From positions 434,001-498,000 of the forward strand of contig JAQJVL010000104.1 of assembly GCA_035578905.1 (NCBI GenBank): DNA of 64,000 nt, read 5' to 3'. Made by a program: the position numbers and the translations under genes. This document shows, piece by piece, positions 10,057 through 20,780 of this stretch. The DNA comes from Stictocephala bisonia (Eukaryota; Arthropoda; Insecta; Hemiptera; Membracidae). The notes under the pieces were generated by a model. It had not been told where the DNA came from. It ran no database searches and saw only the letters and a list, made by a program, of their open reading frames with translations. Within the stretch, counting starts at the first letter, position 1. Each line of letters opens with the position of its first letter.

Positions 10057-12862
10057 CTATGTTGAAGAGGCAACCAATTTCCGTTTTAGAGTGCTAAGAC
10101 TGTCATTGAAGAAATCAACTTCAGTAGGGACGGAGTTTCCAAGTTGATGCAATCTTGCCACAGGTCCAAACTTCAGGTAGTTGGCACGGTGGTGTTTGTG
10201 GACAAAAAGCTCAGTTGACCTAGTGACGCGTGGAATCCTGAACTCAATCTTGGAGAGCAGAGCAGGACAGTCGATGTTCCCATTTATCAGATTGAAAAGG
10301 AAGGAGAGGTCAACAAGATCACGCCGAACTTCAAGAGGGCAAAGGTCAAGTTGTTTCATCAAATCTTCAACAGGAACATCGAAGAACGGAAACCCCAATC
10401 TTGAACCAACAAGTCTAATAAATCTTCTCTGTATTCTTTCTAATCTGATGGTGTGATGAAGATAGAATGGTTTCCAAATAACAGAAGCATACTCAAGATT
10501 AGGACGCAGAAGAGATTTATACAGAGTTGTAATGGAGTGTATGGATAAACCACTTCTAGCAGCTCGTGATAGAAGCCCCAGTAGCCTACTAGCTCTGCCA
10601 GAGATTACATCAATATGACGTTCAGGAGAAAGAGTTTGACTTAAATGCACTCCCAAATCCCTGATAAACTGAACGTGCTGCAATCTAGTGCTCTGGATAC
10701 AATAATCTGCTTTGAGATTATTATCACCTCTATGAAAGGACACCACCCAACATTTAGACTTATTAAGCTGCATAAGATTGTCTTCACACCACTTGGCAAC
10801 ACCATCTAGTGAACGCTGCAAAACATTGTTGTCCTCGACTCTGTCAATAACTCTGAAGAGCTTAATGTCATCAGCGAAGAGTAGAAAATTGCTCTCAATG
10901 ACCTCACCAATGTCGTTTATAAATAGGTTGAAAAGGTAGGGACCTAATAAGGAGCCTTGAGGAACCCCTGATTTGACACTGAAGGGATTAGAAAAGCCAC
11001 CACCGAACCTAACTATGGATGATCTCCCTGTCAGATAGCTGTTCAACCAAGATAGGAGAGGGTCAAAAATGCCATAAGACTCAAGCTTAGATATAAGCAA
11101 GGAGTGGCTAACCTTGTCGAATGCCTTGCTGAAGTCTAGGTACACTGCATCTACTTGAGAGTATTTATCGAAGGCAGCCAGAATATATTCCTCGTACTGG
11201 ACAAGATTAGTAATAGTCGAGCGGCCACTAGTAAAACCGTGTTGTTCCGGTATCAAAATTGAAGCAAAGAGTGGCTTAAGGCGATCGAGGACTATTGATT
11301 CAAATATCTTGGCAATCGGTGACTGTATGGTAATGGGTCTATAGCAGGATGCTGAATCTCTTCTTCCATCTTTAAAAATTGGAACCACGTAACTAGTTTT
11401 CAGAGAAGAAGGAAAGAAACCTTCTTAGAGACTAAGGTTGAAGAGCTTAGAGAGTGGGCTACACAGCAGGTCGTTGCATTGACGCATGATGACCGAAGGG
11501 ATACAGTCAGGTCCAACACCTTTTGATACGTCAAGCGCATCAATCTTTTTTTTTTGTCTCCTCAGCGCTGCATTCAACCTTTGACATGAAAACATTGTTG
11601 TCTCTTAGGGGAAGAACAACAGTGCCTTGAACAGGTTCAGAGTAGACACTGGAGAAGTGACAAGCAAATAAATTGCACATTTCAGTTGGATCAGAAGATT
11701 CCCTGTCGCCTAGAGTCATACTAATGGGAGTAGTGTCACTGCGCCTAAGGTTCTTGATGTGACTCCAAAAAACCTTAGGATTTCCAGAGGAGAGAGCACC
11801 ATCAACATGTGAAATATAAGAGTTGTAACATCCAACAGCAAGGGCTTTATATGCAGTTCTAGCTCTAGCAAAGGCCATGTAGTCACTTCCCAAACCTGTG
11901 GTCTTATAAATTCTATGCAATGTTTTTTTGTTAATCACCATAGACTTTAGCTCATAGCTAAACCAACGAGGGAAAGGAGATCTACCAACACGTTTCAGAG
12001 GAGAATTTCTTTTAATCATGCTGCTTAGCTCAGTGATGTATTTATTAAAATTAGTTTCACTGCCGCCCTCAGACTTCTCCAAATCCAAATTCAAATTATT
12101 GATTTCAGCTCTCAGTTGCTGCATATCGCATTTGTAGTAATTAGGGGCGAAAGTAAATTGAGGAGCAACGGCAGATAGAGGTACATTGAAGTAAATATCC
12201 AAGGCAGGGTGGTAGGTGTCTTCAGCCACTATAGGATCCCCAGTCCGTGAGACAGCGCAAGGGAGATCAGAGAAAATTAAATCAAGTTGAGAGCCATGAT
12301 CGTTAAAAATTGTATTATGCTGATTTAAACCAAGAGCGTTAGCTGTGTCATAAACTAAGTCATAAATCACCCCAGTACTACTAGCGCTGTTCAGATTGAA
12401 GTCTCCAAGAATGACAAGACTGTAATCGAGACCAACCTGGAAATGTAACTGTTCCAGGGCATCACACAGAGACTGATAGACATCGATTGGTTGATTCGGG
12501 GGAATGTAACATGAGCACATGAGTAGTAGACTGTGACCCAATTTTAAAACCACACTGGTTGCTTCGATAGAATCACAAGGAAATTTAATAGAAGTGGCAT
12601 TGAGATTCTTATGAACAGCTAGGAGTACACCCCCTCCACTTAATTTGGTGCTCGTGTTGGGGGATCTATCACAACGAAAGACAGAGTACTGAGTAAGGCC
12701 CAACTCAGCATCACTAATACTAGGATCCAGATTGGTTTCGGTCAGTGCAACAATATCAATTTGACTAAGATTAACATTTAACATAAATTCAGTTAGTTTG
12801 GAACGCATACCATTAATATTCTGATAATATAACCTACATGCATTGCCGTTGAAAGTTTCTAG
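10057..12862 (-). pseudogene. LINE ORF2: endonuclease and reverse transcriptase, broken by one frameshift and one stop
   Basis: The N-terminal endonuclease (minus strand from about 12862) shows the QNINGMRSK start, the catalytic ALTETNLD motif (Glu), LGDFNLN and a terminal SQLDLIFSD (the S-D-H region of AP-endonucleases). The RT domain shows VPIFKDGRRDSASCYRPI, HGFTSGRSTITNL, DFSKAFDKVSHSLL, GVPQGSLLGPYLF and the catalytic FADDIKLF. It ends at 10057 in a normal C-terminal region. Reading breaks at a ten-base homopolymer (11547-11556), where the frame shifts between EETKKK and the following LDVSKGVGPD block. It breaks again at an in-frame TAA (11427-11425), where a Gln or similar residue is expected before EGFFPSSLK. 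The first ATG in frame is at 12808, but the frame stays open back to the ORF1 end at 12862. RT and endonuclease active residues are intact, so the copy is young. Confidence 0.9.
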
Positions 12863-13809
12863 TTTTTTTGAAGACTCTTGGATTTGACTATTTTTGGGAC
12901 ACCATTCCTATATTTTATTGTCAAATCACTTTCACCATCCTTTTGACGAGACTCAAGCTCAAGGCGTAGCTTTTTCAGAGAAGAGAGTTCCAATGGAGAG
13001 CGATCCCTAGATAGCTTCACGTCATTTAGATCAGGGTTCTCCAAGACAAGCTTTTCAGAAGAGAAGTCATTCAATACCTGAAGAGCAATTTCCTCAGAAG
13101 TAAAAATCAACTTAATTGGCCTGTTCTTATTATCGCTCCTAGTACCCAACCGGAATGACTTCGGGATTCTAGTGGTGTCGAAACCAGGCACTGAGCTATT
13201 AACAATCGCGGTGACAAGATTTATCTCATAAGTCTTGACAGAGTTAGGGTGACTGTCCTTTGATTCCGGAGCATTGAAAACGATGATATTTTTCTTCCTT
13301 ATGTTACGCTCTTGAAGTTCCTCGAGAACATTATCAAAGCTAAGTTGATTTACAGAATTTTCATTATGTATGACCTTCAACTGGTCTTCCAAGTTATCCA
13401 CTCGTGTTTCAATATTGGCAATACGGGGCTCAAAATTGTCCAATTTTTCATTTACTGATACCAGCTCATTTTTTATAGTGCTTATATTCGAAGAAATGTT
13501 GCTCAAGCTATCCAACTTGGTTAAAACAAGAGACATTTGGGAAGAAAGTATGTCAAAGCGAGAATTAATAACAGGTTGTTTAACACCACCATCAACACAA
13601 TCATCACGTCTGCATAGCCATTTACGGTTACCACAGGTGCGAGGGTTTATCAATCTAGCATATTCAGTATTTGATAGCCTAGCACAATCAGCATGAAACC
13701 AGCGAGCACAGGGCCCATCACATTGAATACCCTTTTCTTCTTGTAGAACAGTAATAACACAAATTGGACAAATATGTTTTGCCATGGCACTTTCGGAGCC
13801 ACTCAACAT
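12859..13809 (-). CDS. LINE ORF1: PHD-finger nucleic-acid-binding protein
   Basis: An intact 316-residue frame. The N-terminus has a PHD-like zinc finger (CPIC near residue 14, then CDGPCARWFHADC and a final WLCRRDDC), giving the Cys4-His-Cys3 spacing. A coiled-coil-like stretch of heptads follows at about residues 90-160 (LDSLSNISSNISTIKNEL, then NLEDQLKVI). A C-terminal segment (ERNIRKKNIIVFNAPES, then RLGTRSDNKNRPIKLIF) resembles the RRM-like region of LINE ORF1 proteins. ORF1 proteins of this type package the element RNA into ribonucleoprotein particles; that role is from family knowledge. The ATG at 13809 is the first in frame; a second ATG lies eight codons on. The final codons CAA AAA AAC TAG carry a -1 frameshift heptamer. 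Confidence 0.85.
   Translation of the reverse strand: MLSGSESAMAKHICPICVITVLQEEKGIQCDGPCARWFHADCARLSNTEYARLINPRTCGNRKWLCRRDDCVDGGVKQPVINSRFDILSSQMSLVLTKLDSLSNISSNISTIKNELVSVNEKLDNFEPRIANIETRVDNLEDQLKVIHNENSVNQLSFDNVLEELQERNIRKKNIIVFNAPESKDSHPNSVKTYEINLVTAIVNSSVPGFDTTRIPKSFRLGTRSDNKNRPIKLIFTSEEIALQVLNDFSSEKLVLENPDLNDVKLSRDRSPLELSSLKKLRLELESRQKDGESDLTIKYRNGVPKIVKSKSLQKN
12862..12868 (-). promoter_or_regulatory. Candidate -1 ribosomal frameshift site A-AAA-AAC at the ORF1/ORF2 junction
   Basis: In the ORF1 frame the last codons read CAA AAA AAC TAG, so the heptamer A AAA AAC fits X-XXY-YYZ in the correct register directly before the stop. Slipping by -1 gives CTA GAA ACT TTC, which is the ORF2 frame. 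That frame stays open from there through QNINGMRSK into the endonuclease. I did not identify a downstream stem-loop or pseudoknot by eye. The seven-A run could also be a chance or mutated homopolymer. Confidence 0.5.
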
Positions 13810-14847
13810 ATGTTTAGGTTATGTTCAGGTAACAAAATTTTCGAAAGCACAAAAAATTATTATTTGACAATAAAATGTATATAAATTGATAAAGAATTAA
13901 AAAACTGATAATTAAATATCACTTTAAAAGAAAATAATCAAAAAGAAGTAAAAAAATACATAGTTAAAACTTAAATTTGATCATAAAAAAGAAAAGCACT
14001 TAATTCACAAACAATGAAAAACAGCTAATTGAATTGTTTTATTATTACTAAAAGATATAAATAGGTTGACATAGATTAACAATTTGTAACTAAAACACAA
14101 AAATAATTATCAGTAAATGTAAAAACAAAAACAATGTTAACAAATGTATGTAATGTTATTTTTTTCTCCTCTAAGTGCTGATATCAAAGAGGGGTAGTTA
14201 GTTAGACTGATGATGATAGTTGGGAATAGAACTAGTGTTTCCTAGTTGAAATGTACAATGTAATCTTGGAGATAGTTTAGTATAAATGGTATAGTATAAT
14301 AGATTAATTTGTAATGTTTAAAATAAAGATTAAAGGAAATATTTGAGAAAATACTATTCTGATTCACAATTTAGGTTTTTTCCCAATAACTGTTGAACCT
14401 TTCACGTTAGATCTGCAGTGTTATGATGTATTAGTTATAAGTCTATTGACAGTATTACGTCAAAATAACTCTGTAGCAAATGTGAAACAGTAAAATGACT
14501 TCCAAGTCAATCGGTAAACTAAGTACAATGATAACCACCAAGACAGTGCAGCAGTAACACCCTGCATAAAATTCACACTGGACTCACTTGCTCCTGTAGG
14601 GCAGAACATGCAACTGATGAGGAGGGGTATGAATTCAGGGCCATTGGCTCTGTTGACAGAAACAACTTTGGAGCTACTGTCGTCCTGAATCATTTTTTGT
14701 TGTATATGTTTTTTCTGTTTAAAAGCTTACCATTTTACCAGATATTCTGCTTTCCTTTCACTTGAACTGATATACTAGACATAGTGCCCTAAAATTAACC
14801 AGTAATGTTGAAAATTAGTGGACATCATAGAATTAATATTACTATTT
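13810..14847. other. Possible LINE 5' UTR and intron; one unrecognised open frame
   Basis: AT-rich sequence that may include the 5' UTR of the minus-strand LINE. A 77-codon minus-strand open frame at 14460-14693 has less AT-biased codons and an aromatic-rich C-terminus (LSWWLSLYLVYRLTW). I do not recognise it, and it has no partner exons, so it is not called a gene. Confidence 0.4.
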
Positions 14848-15659
14848 CAGTAGAGTCCTGGTAATTCGAAATAGTTCGGATCCAACCCTTTTCAGATTAC
14901 TGAATTTTTCAGATTAAACAGATTTTTTAAAACACTCTTTTAATAAATAATAACATAAATAATACGTCTGTCATTAAGTACAGTACTATAGTTTTGAACG
15001 CAATAAGAGCACATGATTATAAGAAGGAGATAATGAACCCTTTAATAGAAGAAAACATTCATCTGAAAGATACGATCAAATACAGTTTTTCAAGACAAAA
15101 AGTTGGAATCACTGTCGAAAATTGATCCCGGGTCCAGTGCTACTTGATGCCGTTGCATTTACCACTACTAGGCCACATTATCAGCTGACGGAAGTCATGT
15201 GCATATTTCTGGTATTCTCACGCTACCTCAGACTTAGATAGCATTGTTCCCAATTCCCTCTGTCAGTATCGCATAAACAGTTTGAGTGCTTAAATATCCC
15301 AGTTTTGTTATTTCCATACTGTACCGCTGCCTCCTAAGTTCTATGCTAGTAGAGCAACAGTCCGCTAGGACCTCAGTGGATGCAATGTTTTTGAGACGCT
15401 GGCGTAATTTAGCTTCCAGTGAGAGGAATTCTTTGAAGCAAAGAAATTTAACTGATTTTTTTTCAAACCAAATTAACATTTGAAAAGTTTATTAACAATT
15501 AGGTACTTTAAATAATATTCTCTTGTATTTTTTTATATATATAAAGTAGTGGTTCTTACAGTAAATGCATTTTTATTTTGCCAAAATTGTTTGTCAATTT
15601 CTGTGTTGGACTAGGCGGATTTTTGGATTACCTAAGTTTGGATTAGTGGGATTCTACTG
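14848..15659. mobile_element. pogo/Tigger-type non-autonomous element (TIR CAGTAGA-TCC)
   Basis: The left end reads CAGTAGAGTCCTGGTAATTC. The reverse complement of the right end reads CAGTAGAATCCCACTAATCC. AATCCG-like subterminal motifs are typical of Tigger elements. The right flank is TA but the left is TT, so the TA duplication is only half preserved. The small minus-strand frame at 15234-15479 (IASTEVLADCCSTSIELRRQ) may be a transposase-derived scrap but cannot be assigned. Confidence 0.65.
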
Positions 15660-15796
15660 TATTATAAAAATATTTTGTTATGGAGTATGTCCTGTTAAAA
15701 ATCTCCCTGTGTGTTTATTTTTGTGTGTGTCAATTAAGATCTGTAACATAGTTTTTGTATATGCTGTAATGTCTCAGAATTATTTTTATTTACCAG

Positions 15797-15947
15797 GTAG
15801 GTAAGAAAGGCAGCCAGAAAGGCTGCTTCAACTTGATCTCATGTGTGACAGTTGGCCCAGGAGGTGAAATCATTGTTGCTGACTCCAGAATACAAATATT
15901 TTCAGCTAAAGGTGATTTTCTCCAGGAGGTTTTCCCTGAGGGAAAAG
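15797..15947 (+). CDS. TRIM-NHL protein, exon with NHL blade 4
   Basis: The acceptor AG is at 15795-15796 and the donor GTTAGT begins at 15948. The exon encodes VGKKGSQKGCFNLISCVTV, GPGGEIIVADSR and IQIFSAKGDFLQEVFPEGK, a standard NHL repeat with the V-A-D-S-x-x-I-x-I-F core. It continues the blade started by the preceding exon's LLFQ, since Q joins VGKKG as F-Q/R-V/F-G does in family members. It ends with one base of a Gly codon, completed by GA of the last exon. Confidence 0.87.
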
Positions 15948-16118
15948 GTTAGTAACAAATAATATTTAATATATCATATAACCTTCATACTCTCTAGATT
16001 TGGAAACAGTATATCTACAGGGTGTCTACCGGGCTATAAATAGTTATATATAATAAATATGTGCTTATGAGCATAAAAAAGCATCGTGCAAGCTATCATA
16101 TAACTGTCCTATATTTTA

Positions 16119-16840
16119 CTAGCACAGTACCCTTCCTTACGGGGGATTTACGTTGGTTTATATTGTGCTTATTGCATTCAGTAATACAAAACATGTACCT
16201 ATTGGCATCTGTATAAACAAAAGTGCATTGTAGTCACGGTACCCCTAGGAAAGAAGACGGTAGGTATCACACCCATCTCATATGACGTCTCATGGGCGAC
16301 ATGGCAACATCAAACACAAAAATTCTGTACCAATTCTCAGTTTACAATTCCAGCTGATAAGTGGTAAATAACTTGCCTACTATTTAGCTGAATGCTTCCA
16401 TGCAATTGGTAGATTTAGTTACAAGTATCAAATAATCAAACCAGGTGATTTCGCCCATATGACGTCAAAGTCTACTGCAGCCTCGTCGTGATACATGATA
16501 CATACCGTCTTTTCTAGTTATCGTGGTTGTGGTTGTGGTTAGGTTTGGTCCGGTATTTACTTCAGACCTATGTAAGTTGTTTATTTATTTCAGCAGCTGA
16601 TTAATGAAACTGTTATAAACAATTAATTGTCAAATTGGTATTGCCATAGAGGTTGCATTGATACTTCTTAGAACTCCTGTGGTGGTTTGCTGAGGAATTT
16701 TAAAATAAAGATAGGCCTATGTGTTAACCAGAGACCCTAAGAATGTCCATGCAAGATTTCAGATGAATGGGTTCATTGTTTTTTCGTGATTGAGTAACAC
16801 ACACTCACAGACACCATTAGATTTTTATATAATAGTAAGA
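16119..16840 (-). mobile_element. Helitron-like non-autonomous element in gene 1 intron
   Basis: Read on the minus strand, the 5' end is TCTTACTATTATATAAAAAT, of the TC plus ACTATTATATAAA style common in insect Helitrons. The 3' end is CTAG. The element sits between A and T, the Helitron target rule. A GC-rich patch (CCCCCGTAAGGAAGGG on the minus strand) that could form a short hairpin lies about a dozen bases from the 3' end. No protein is encoded. Two other candidates in this window share orientation and end style. Confidence 0.5.
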
Positions 16841-18689
16841 TAGAGTTTGCGCGAGTTACATTTTGTTAAAATAGGGCCCCAATTTTTAGAGTGTGGCCTC
16901 TAAAAGGATTCTATTTTTGTTTCAAAGTCTGAGTAGACACCCTGATCTACTATGGAAGTAGCCATATTGAATATGTATGCATTGTAGGTAAGGATTCAAA
17001 TGCTATTTTAGAAGAAAATCAAATTTAAAAGGCAGTATAATACTTAACTGAATATAAATCTGTAATATTTTAAAAACTGCTCTTTTGTTGCCTTACACTA
17101 ATAACAGATGTATGTCAAGAAACACTCAACATTTTCAAGATTGTTTCTGTGTATAAAAATTAGGTGCAAATAAATGAAAACATTGCAATATATTGTTTTT
17201 TATCCTGCCAACAGTATACAAAATTATAAAAATACTAAAAAAAATCTGTATTCTAGCTACTATTCAGAAATAATATCATAAATACTACTATGTGACAAAT
17301 AATTCAATAAATATTGTTATCTTCTTTCAATACAATACATTGAGAGTGAAATATTAAAGTTGTTAATGAAAACTAAGCATAAGTCTATACAGTAGATTAT
17401 TTTTATATTTTATAGAGTAAAGGCTGCAAGGAATTTGATTAGCTAATTTTTTTCTGAATTATTTAGGTCTTATTAAAATTTGCCTCTATTCTAAACAGAG
17501 TACCAATATTTTTTGTAGCTTTGTGACTTGTCAGTTGTTTGTGGACTGAATAGTACCGGGAGACCAAGCTTCACTCACTTGAATTTTGCAAACTGAAGAG
17601 GTAGCATCCATATCTCTCAGAGGATCTTATGTTGTTGCTCTACCTTGTATGCTATTAATAAATTCGTTTTGGAGGTCTTCTGCGTTTACCATTAGCCCCT
17701 TTGTGGAACTTGGCTTGCGGCCTCGTGGGAGAGTTCTGCGAACTCCAATATTTTAGAACTATAAATATTTCTATAGTTATAGGTGAGGTTTGTTGTTGTC
17801 ACTTCTTTAACAAACTCCTCAAATTCTATTAAGAGGAAAAATTGTTAAATTTAAATTTACAATAAATCTATTTTTATCTATTTATTTATTACATTTCATT
17901 TCTTTATACATTTAGATCAGGCACATATATGAACTGCAAGTCTATGTTAATCTTGTTCCAATTCATGTAAAACAGTTGTACTGAGGATGTGAATATCCAT
18001 AGTTGAAGTAGAATAGAGCCTATTTTGGATGATCAGATTTTTGGATAAAATGCGGTTTGCCATTAAAAGCTCATTACTGATCGGTTTAGAGGCATAAAAT
18101 GAAAAAAACTGTGTCATGCACACCCGCATTGTCTAATACCGAGGGTGAACGTATGCTAGTTATAGACTGACTCTGTAATCAATCCTCACAAAAGTAAAAC
18201 TTGTTAATATTTAGAATGTGCAGAACTAAGGTAAATTTTACTTGATAGGAAAGTTACAGATTACACCGAAATTTACAAATATTTAATTGACATATTTGGG
18301 TCCAAACAAAACAAATTGGTATAATTTTTTCATCTTAATAATTGTTTGTAATGGTTGTTAATAGAATAAGAAAGACGTTTTTATAATGCATAACAAAATG
18401 AAACTTGGTTATAAAATATTAAAGCTAAGAAAACAAGTCAATAAGAATTACAAAATAAACGTTTTCAAAACTAAATAAACAAAAAACTTTTCATCAGCAT
18501 TCAAATACTAGGTATACTGGCAAGTCATGTTTATGAAAGTGCTCATATTTATAAATGTAAACTTTGTAAAATACCTCATTTATCCAGGGAATCAAAAGTG
18601 AATTCTGGACAAAATATTAAACAATCAAACTTGGTTATTAAAATTAAAAGCTAAGTAATATCTACTTACTACTCCCACCCAATGAAAAC
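16841..18689. other. Intron sequence, nothing recognised
   Basis: AT-rich intron of gene 1 without a coding or repeat signal that I can identify. Confidence 0.5.
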
Positions 18690-19490
18690 AAAACAGTTTG
18701 GCTGCTGACACTCCAACACATGCCCCAAACAGTTTGGCTGCTGACACTCCAATACATGCCCCAAAACAGTTTGGCTGCTGACACTCCAACACATGCCCCA
18801 AAACAGTTTGGCTGCTGACACTCCAACACATGCCCCAAAACAGTTTGGCTGCTGACACTCCAACACATGCCCCAAAACAGTTTGGCTGCTGACACTCCAA
18901 CACATGCCCCAAAACAGTTTGGCTGCTGACACTCCAATACATGCCCCAAAACAAAACAGTTTGGCTGCTGACACTCCAACACATGCCCCAAAACAGTTTG
19001 GCTGCTGACACTCCAACACATACCCCAAAACAGTTTGGCTGCTGACACTCCAACACATGCCCCAAAACAAAACATTTTGGCTGCTGACACTCCAACACAT
19101 GCCCCAAAACAGTTTGGCTGCTGACACTCCAACACATGCCCCAAAACAAAACATTTTGGCTGCTGACACTCCAACACATGCCCCAAAACAGTTTGGCTGC
19201 TGACACTCCAACACATGCCCCAAAACAGTTTGGCTGCTGACACTCCAACACATGCCCCAAAACAGTTTGGCTGCTGACACTCCAACACATGCCCCAAAAC
19301 AGTTTGGCTGCTGACACTCCAACACATGCCCCAAAACAGTTTGGCTGCTGACACTCCAACACATGCCCCAAAACAGTTTGGCTGCTGACACTCCAACACA
19401 TGCCCCAAAACAGTTTGGCTGCTGACACTCCAACACATGCCCCAAAACAAAACAGTTTGGCTGCTGACACTCCAACACATGCCCCAAAAA
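18690..19490. repeat. Minisatellite: 21 copies of a 37-bp unit with 42-bp variants
   Basis: The unit contains GGCTGCTGACACTCCAACAC followed by ATGCCCCAAAACAGTTT. Twenty-one copies are nearly identical. Four junctions carry an extra CAAAA (42-bp spacing), two of them followed by CATTTTGG instead of CAGTTTGG. Because 37 is not a multiple of three and the minus strand of the unit lacks stop codons, all three minus frames stay open for about 280 codons and read the same cyclic peptide. The sequence homogeneity points to recent expansion. There is no start context, splice structure or domain to suggest a protein. Confidence 0.95.
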
Positions 19491-19608
19491 TGGAACACCA
19501 CCTTTCATAGTTCTATTGCAGTATCCTTCTTAAACTCATAATTTTATAGTCAGATAGAATACTTCTCATGGTGTAGTAATATATGTAACAATTCATACAG
19601 AGTTTTAA

Positions 19609-20056
19609 CCCTTTTAACCCGGGCGGACAATATATTGTCCGCCAAAAACTACGCGAAGCGTACGGGCGGACCCTATATTGACCGCCGCAGTACTCGTCAA
19701 ACGTACGGGCGGTCAATTTACTGTCCGCCATATTTCATACTTTTTTTTCATACATACATACATGTTTTCATACATGTTTTTTTAGTTTTTTTTATTATAA
19801 AAACCTAATAAAACATATTAAAAAATTATTTTCTGATTTAAATATAGTTAAAAGTACATAAATAAGTTAGAACATTTTATTGTGCAAATTTTGGTACCAA
19901 AAACATTGTAATAGCTTGAGTATAGACAAAAAATGGCATTTTATATACACACACATAATAACCAAGAATTTAGCCTGCGGCGGTTTTGGAAGACCAGTAG
20001 AAAATTAGTACGGAAGTTGTAAGTGACAATTAATTTTTTCTCCCGGGTTAAAAGGG
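19609..20056. mobile_element. piggyBac-type MITE with perfect 15-bp TIR and TTAA target duplication
   Basis: The element starts CCCTTTTAACCCGGG and ends with the exact reverse complement CCCGGGTTAAAAGGG. It is flanked on both sides by TTAA (19605-19608 and 20057-20060), the piggyBac target. The left subterminal region is GC-rich against an AT-rich interior. It holds the 21- to 22-base palindrome GGCGGACAATATA-TTGTCCGCC and two related TACGGGCGG blocks, resembling repeated binding sites. It is 448 bp without a transposase, so it is non-autonomous. Intact ends and target sites suggest a young insertion. Confidence 0.85.
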
Positions 20057-20604
20057 TTAATGATTCATTTTCTGTTAACAAAATGGATGTATAATATTAA
20101 TAATTGGTTAAAAAAAATTCTAAAAATTACTTCAGATAGCTGCATTCCAGATAAACAAGTCCTTAGTATACCAATTATATTAAAAAATGTAATATACTTA
20201 TCAACATTTTAATGCATAATAGTAACATTTTGTATTATTACAGGTTTTAGTTGAAATATATTATGTATTAAGACATTTTGTAATTTTCTTATTCATAATC
20301 ATAATTTTTCATAACAGTTAACATTTGTAGTTGTAAAATGTGTTTATTATAATAAAAACAATGTGTATACTGGACACAGATGTCTTGGAAATAGTCACAA
20401 ATGCTGGGCACGAAAGTTAATGAAAATTCTAGAATCCATTGTGAAGGCCCCTGAATGTTGGTATTCTTAATAAAGTGCACCAACTGGATCCATTTAATTA
20501 TTACTGGATCCATTTACCTACAGAGGATAACACACATTTCAACTGCCAGATATTAGTCTGAGCATGGGAGAGTAGTAAGTCAATCGTTCCATTATGACCA
20601 TGCA

Positions 20605-20780
20605 TAAGAGGTCTGTCCAATAAATAAAAAACTGAGACCTTATCATTTATTTTGTAAAATTTAGTCTATATTAATTTTGTCCCCTTCAAAGTACTTTCCA
20701 TTCCTCTAGGCACTTATTCCATCTTCTTTTCCATTGTTTAAGGTTTACTTGAACTTTTCCTATCACTTATCGACAAAACA
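20605..20780 (-). mobile_element. Remnant of a mariner-like transposon 3' end
   Basis: Minus-strand translation gives KRRWNKCLE, then (after a shift) YFEGDKINID, the usual C-terminal end of mariner transposases (W-x-x-C-I/L ... G-x-Y-F-E-G-D). It is followed by GGTCTCAGTTTTTTATTTAT-TGGACAGACC, which resembles a mariner terminal repeat. Only about 170 bp remain and stops interrupt the frame. Confidence 0.4.

Larger units (their letters stand above)
9817..13850 (-). mobile_element. Nearly complete non-LTR retrotransposon (CR1/Jockey-like LINE) inside a gene 1 intron
   Basis: On the minus strand this holds ORF1 (PHD-type zinc finger and coiled coil), ORF2 (apurinic-type endonuclease, reverse transcriptase) and a roughly 200-bp 3' UTR. 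The element ends in a TAAAA-rich tail (ATTTTATTTTATTTTATTTT on the + strand from about 9817). ORF order and the PHD finger in ORF1 suit CR1-like or related Jockey-superfamily elements. The 5' end is uncertain because no target-site duplication was identified, and 13810-14340 may include 5' UTR. The two visible lesions in ORF2 suggest a recently dead copy. The RT C-terminus of another member of the clade is at 40302-41330. Confidence 0.85.

Noticed and set aside
18690..19490. Possible CRISPR-like array
   Set aside because: Units are contiguous without unique spacers, and the context is a eukaryotic intron.
18625..19508. Three overlapping minus-strand open frames of about 280 codons
   Set aside because: They are the same 37-bp repeat read in three frames; length 37 shifts frame each unit. 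No splice, start or domain evidence.
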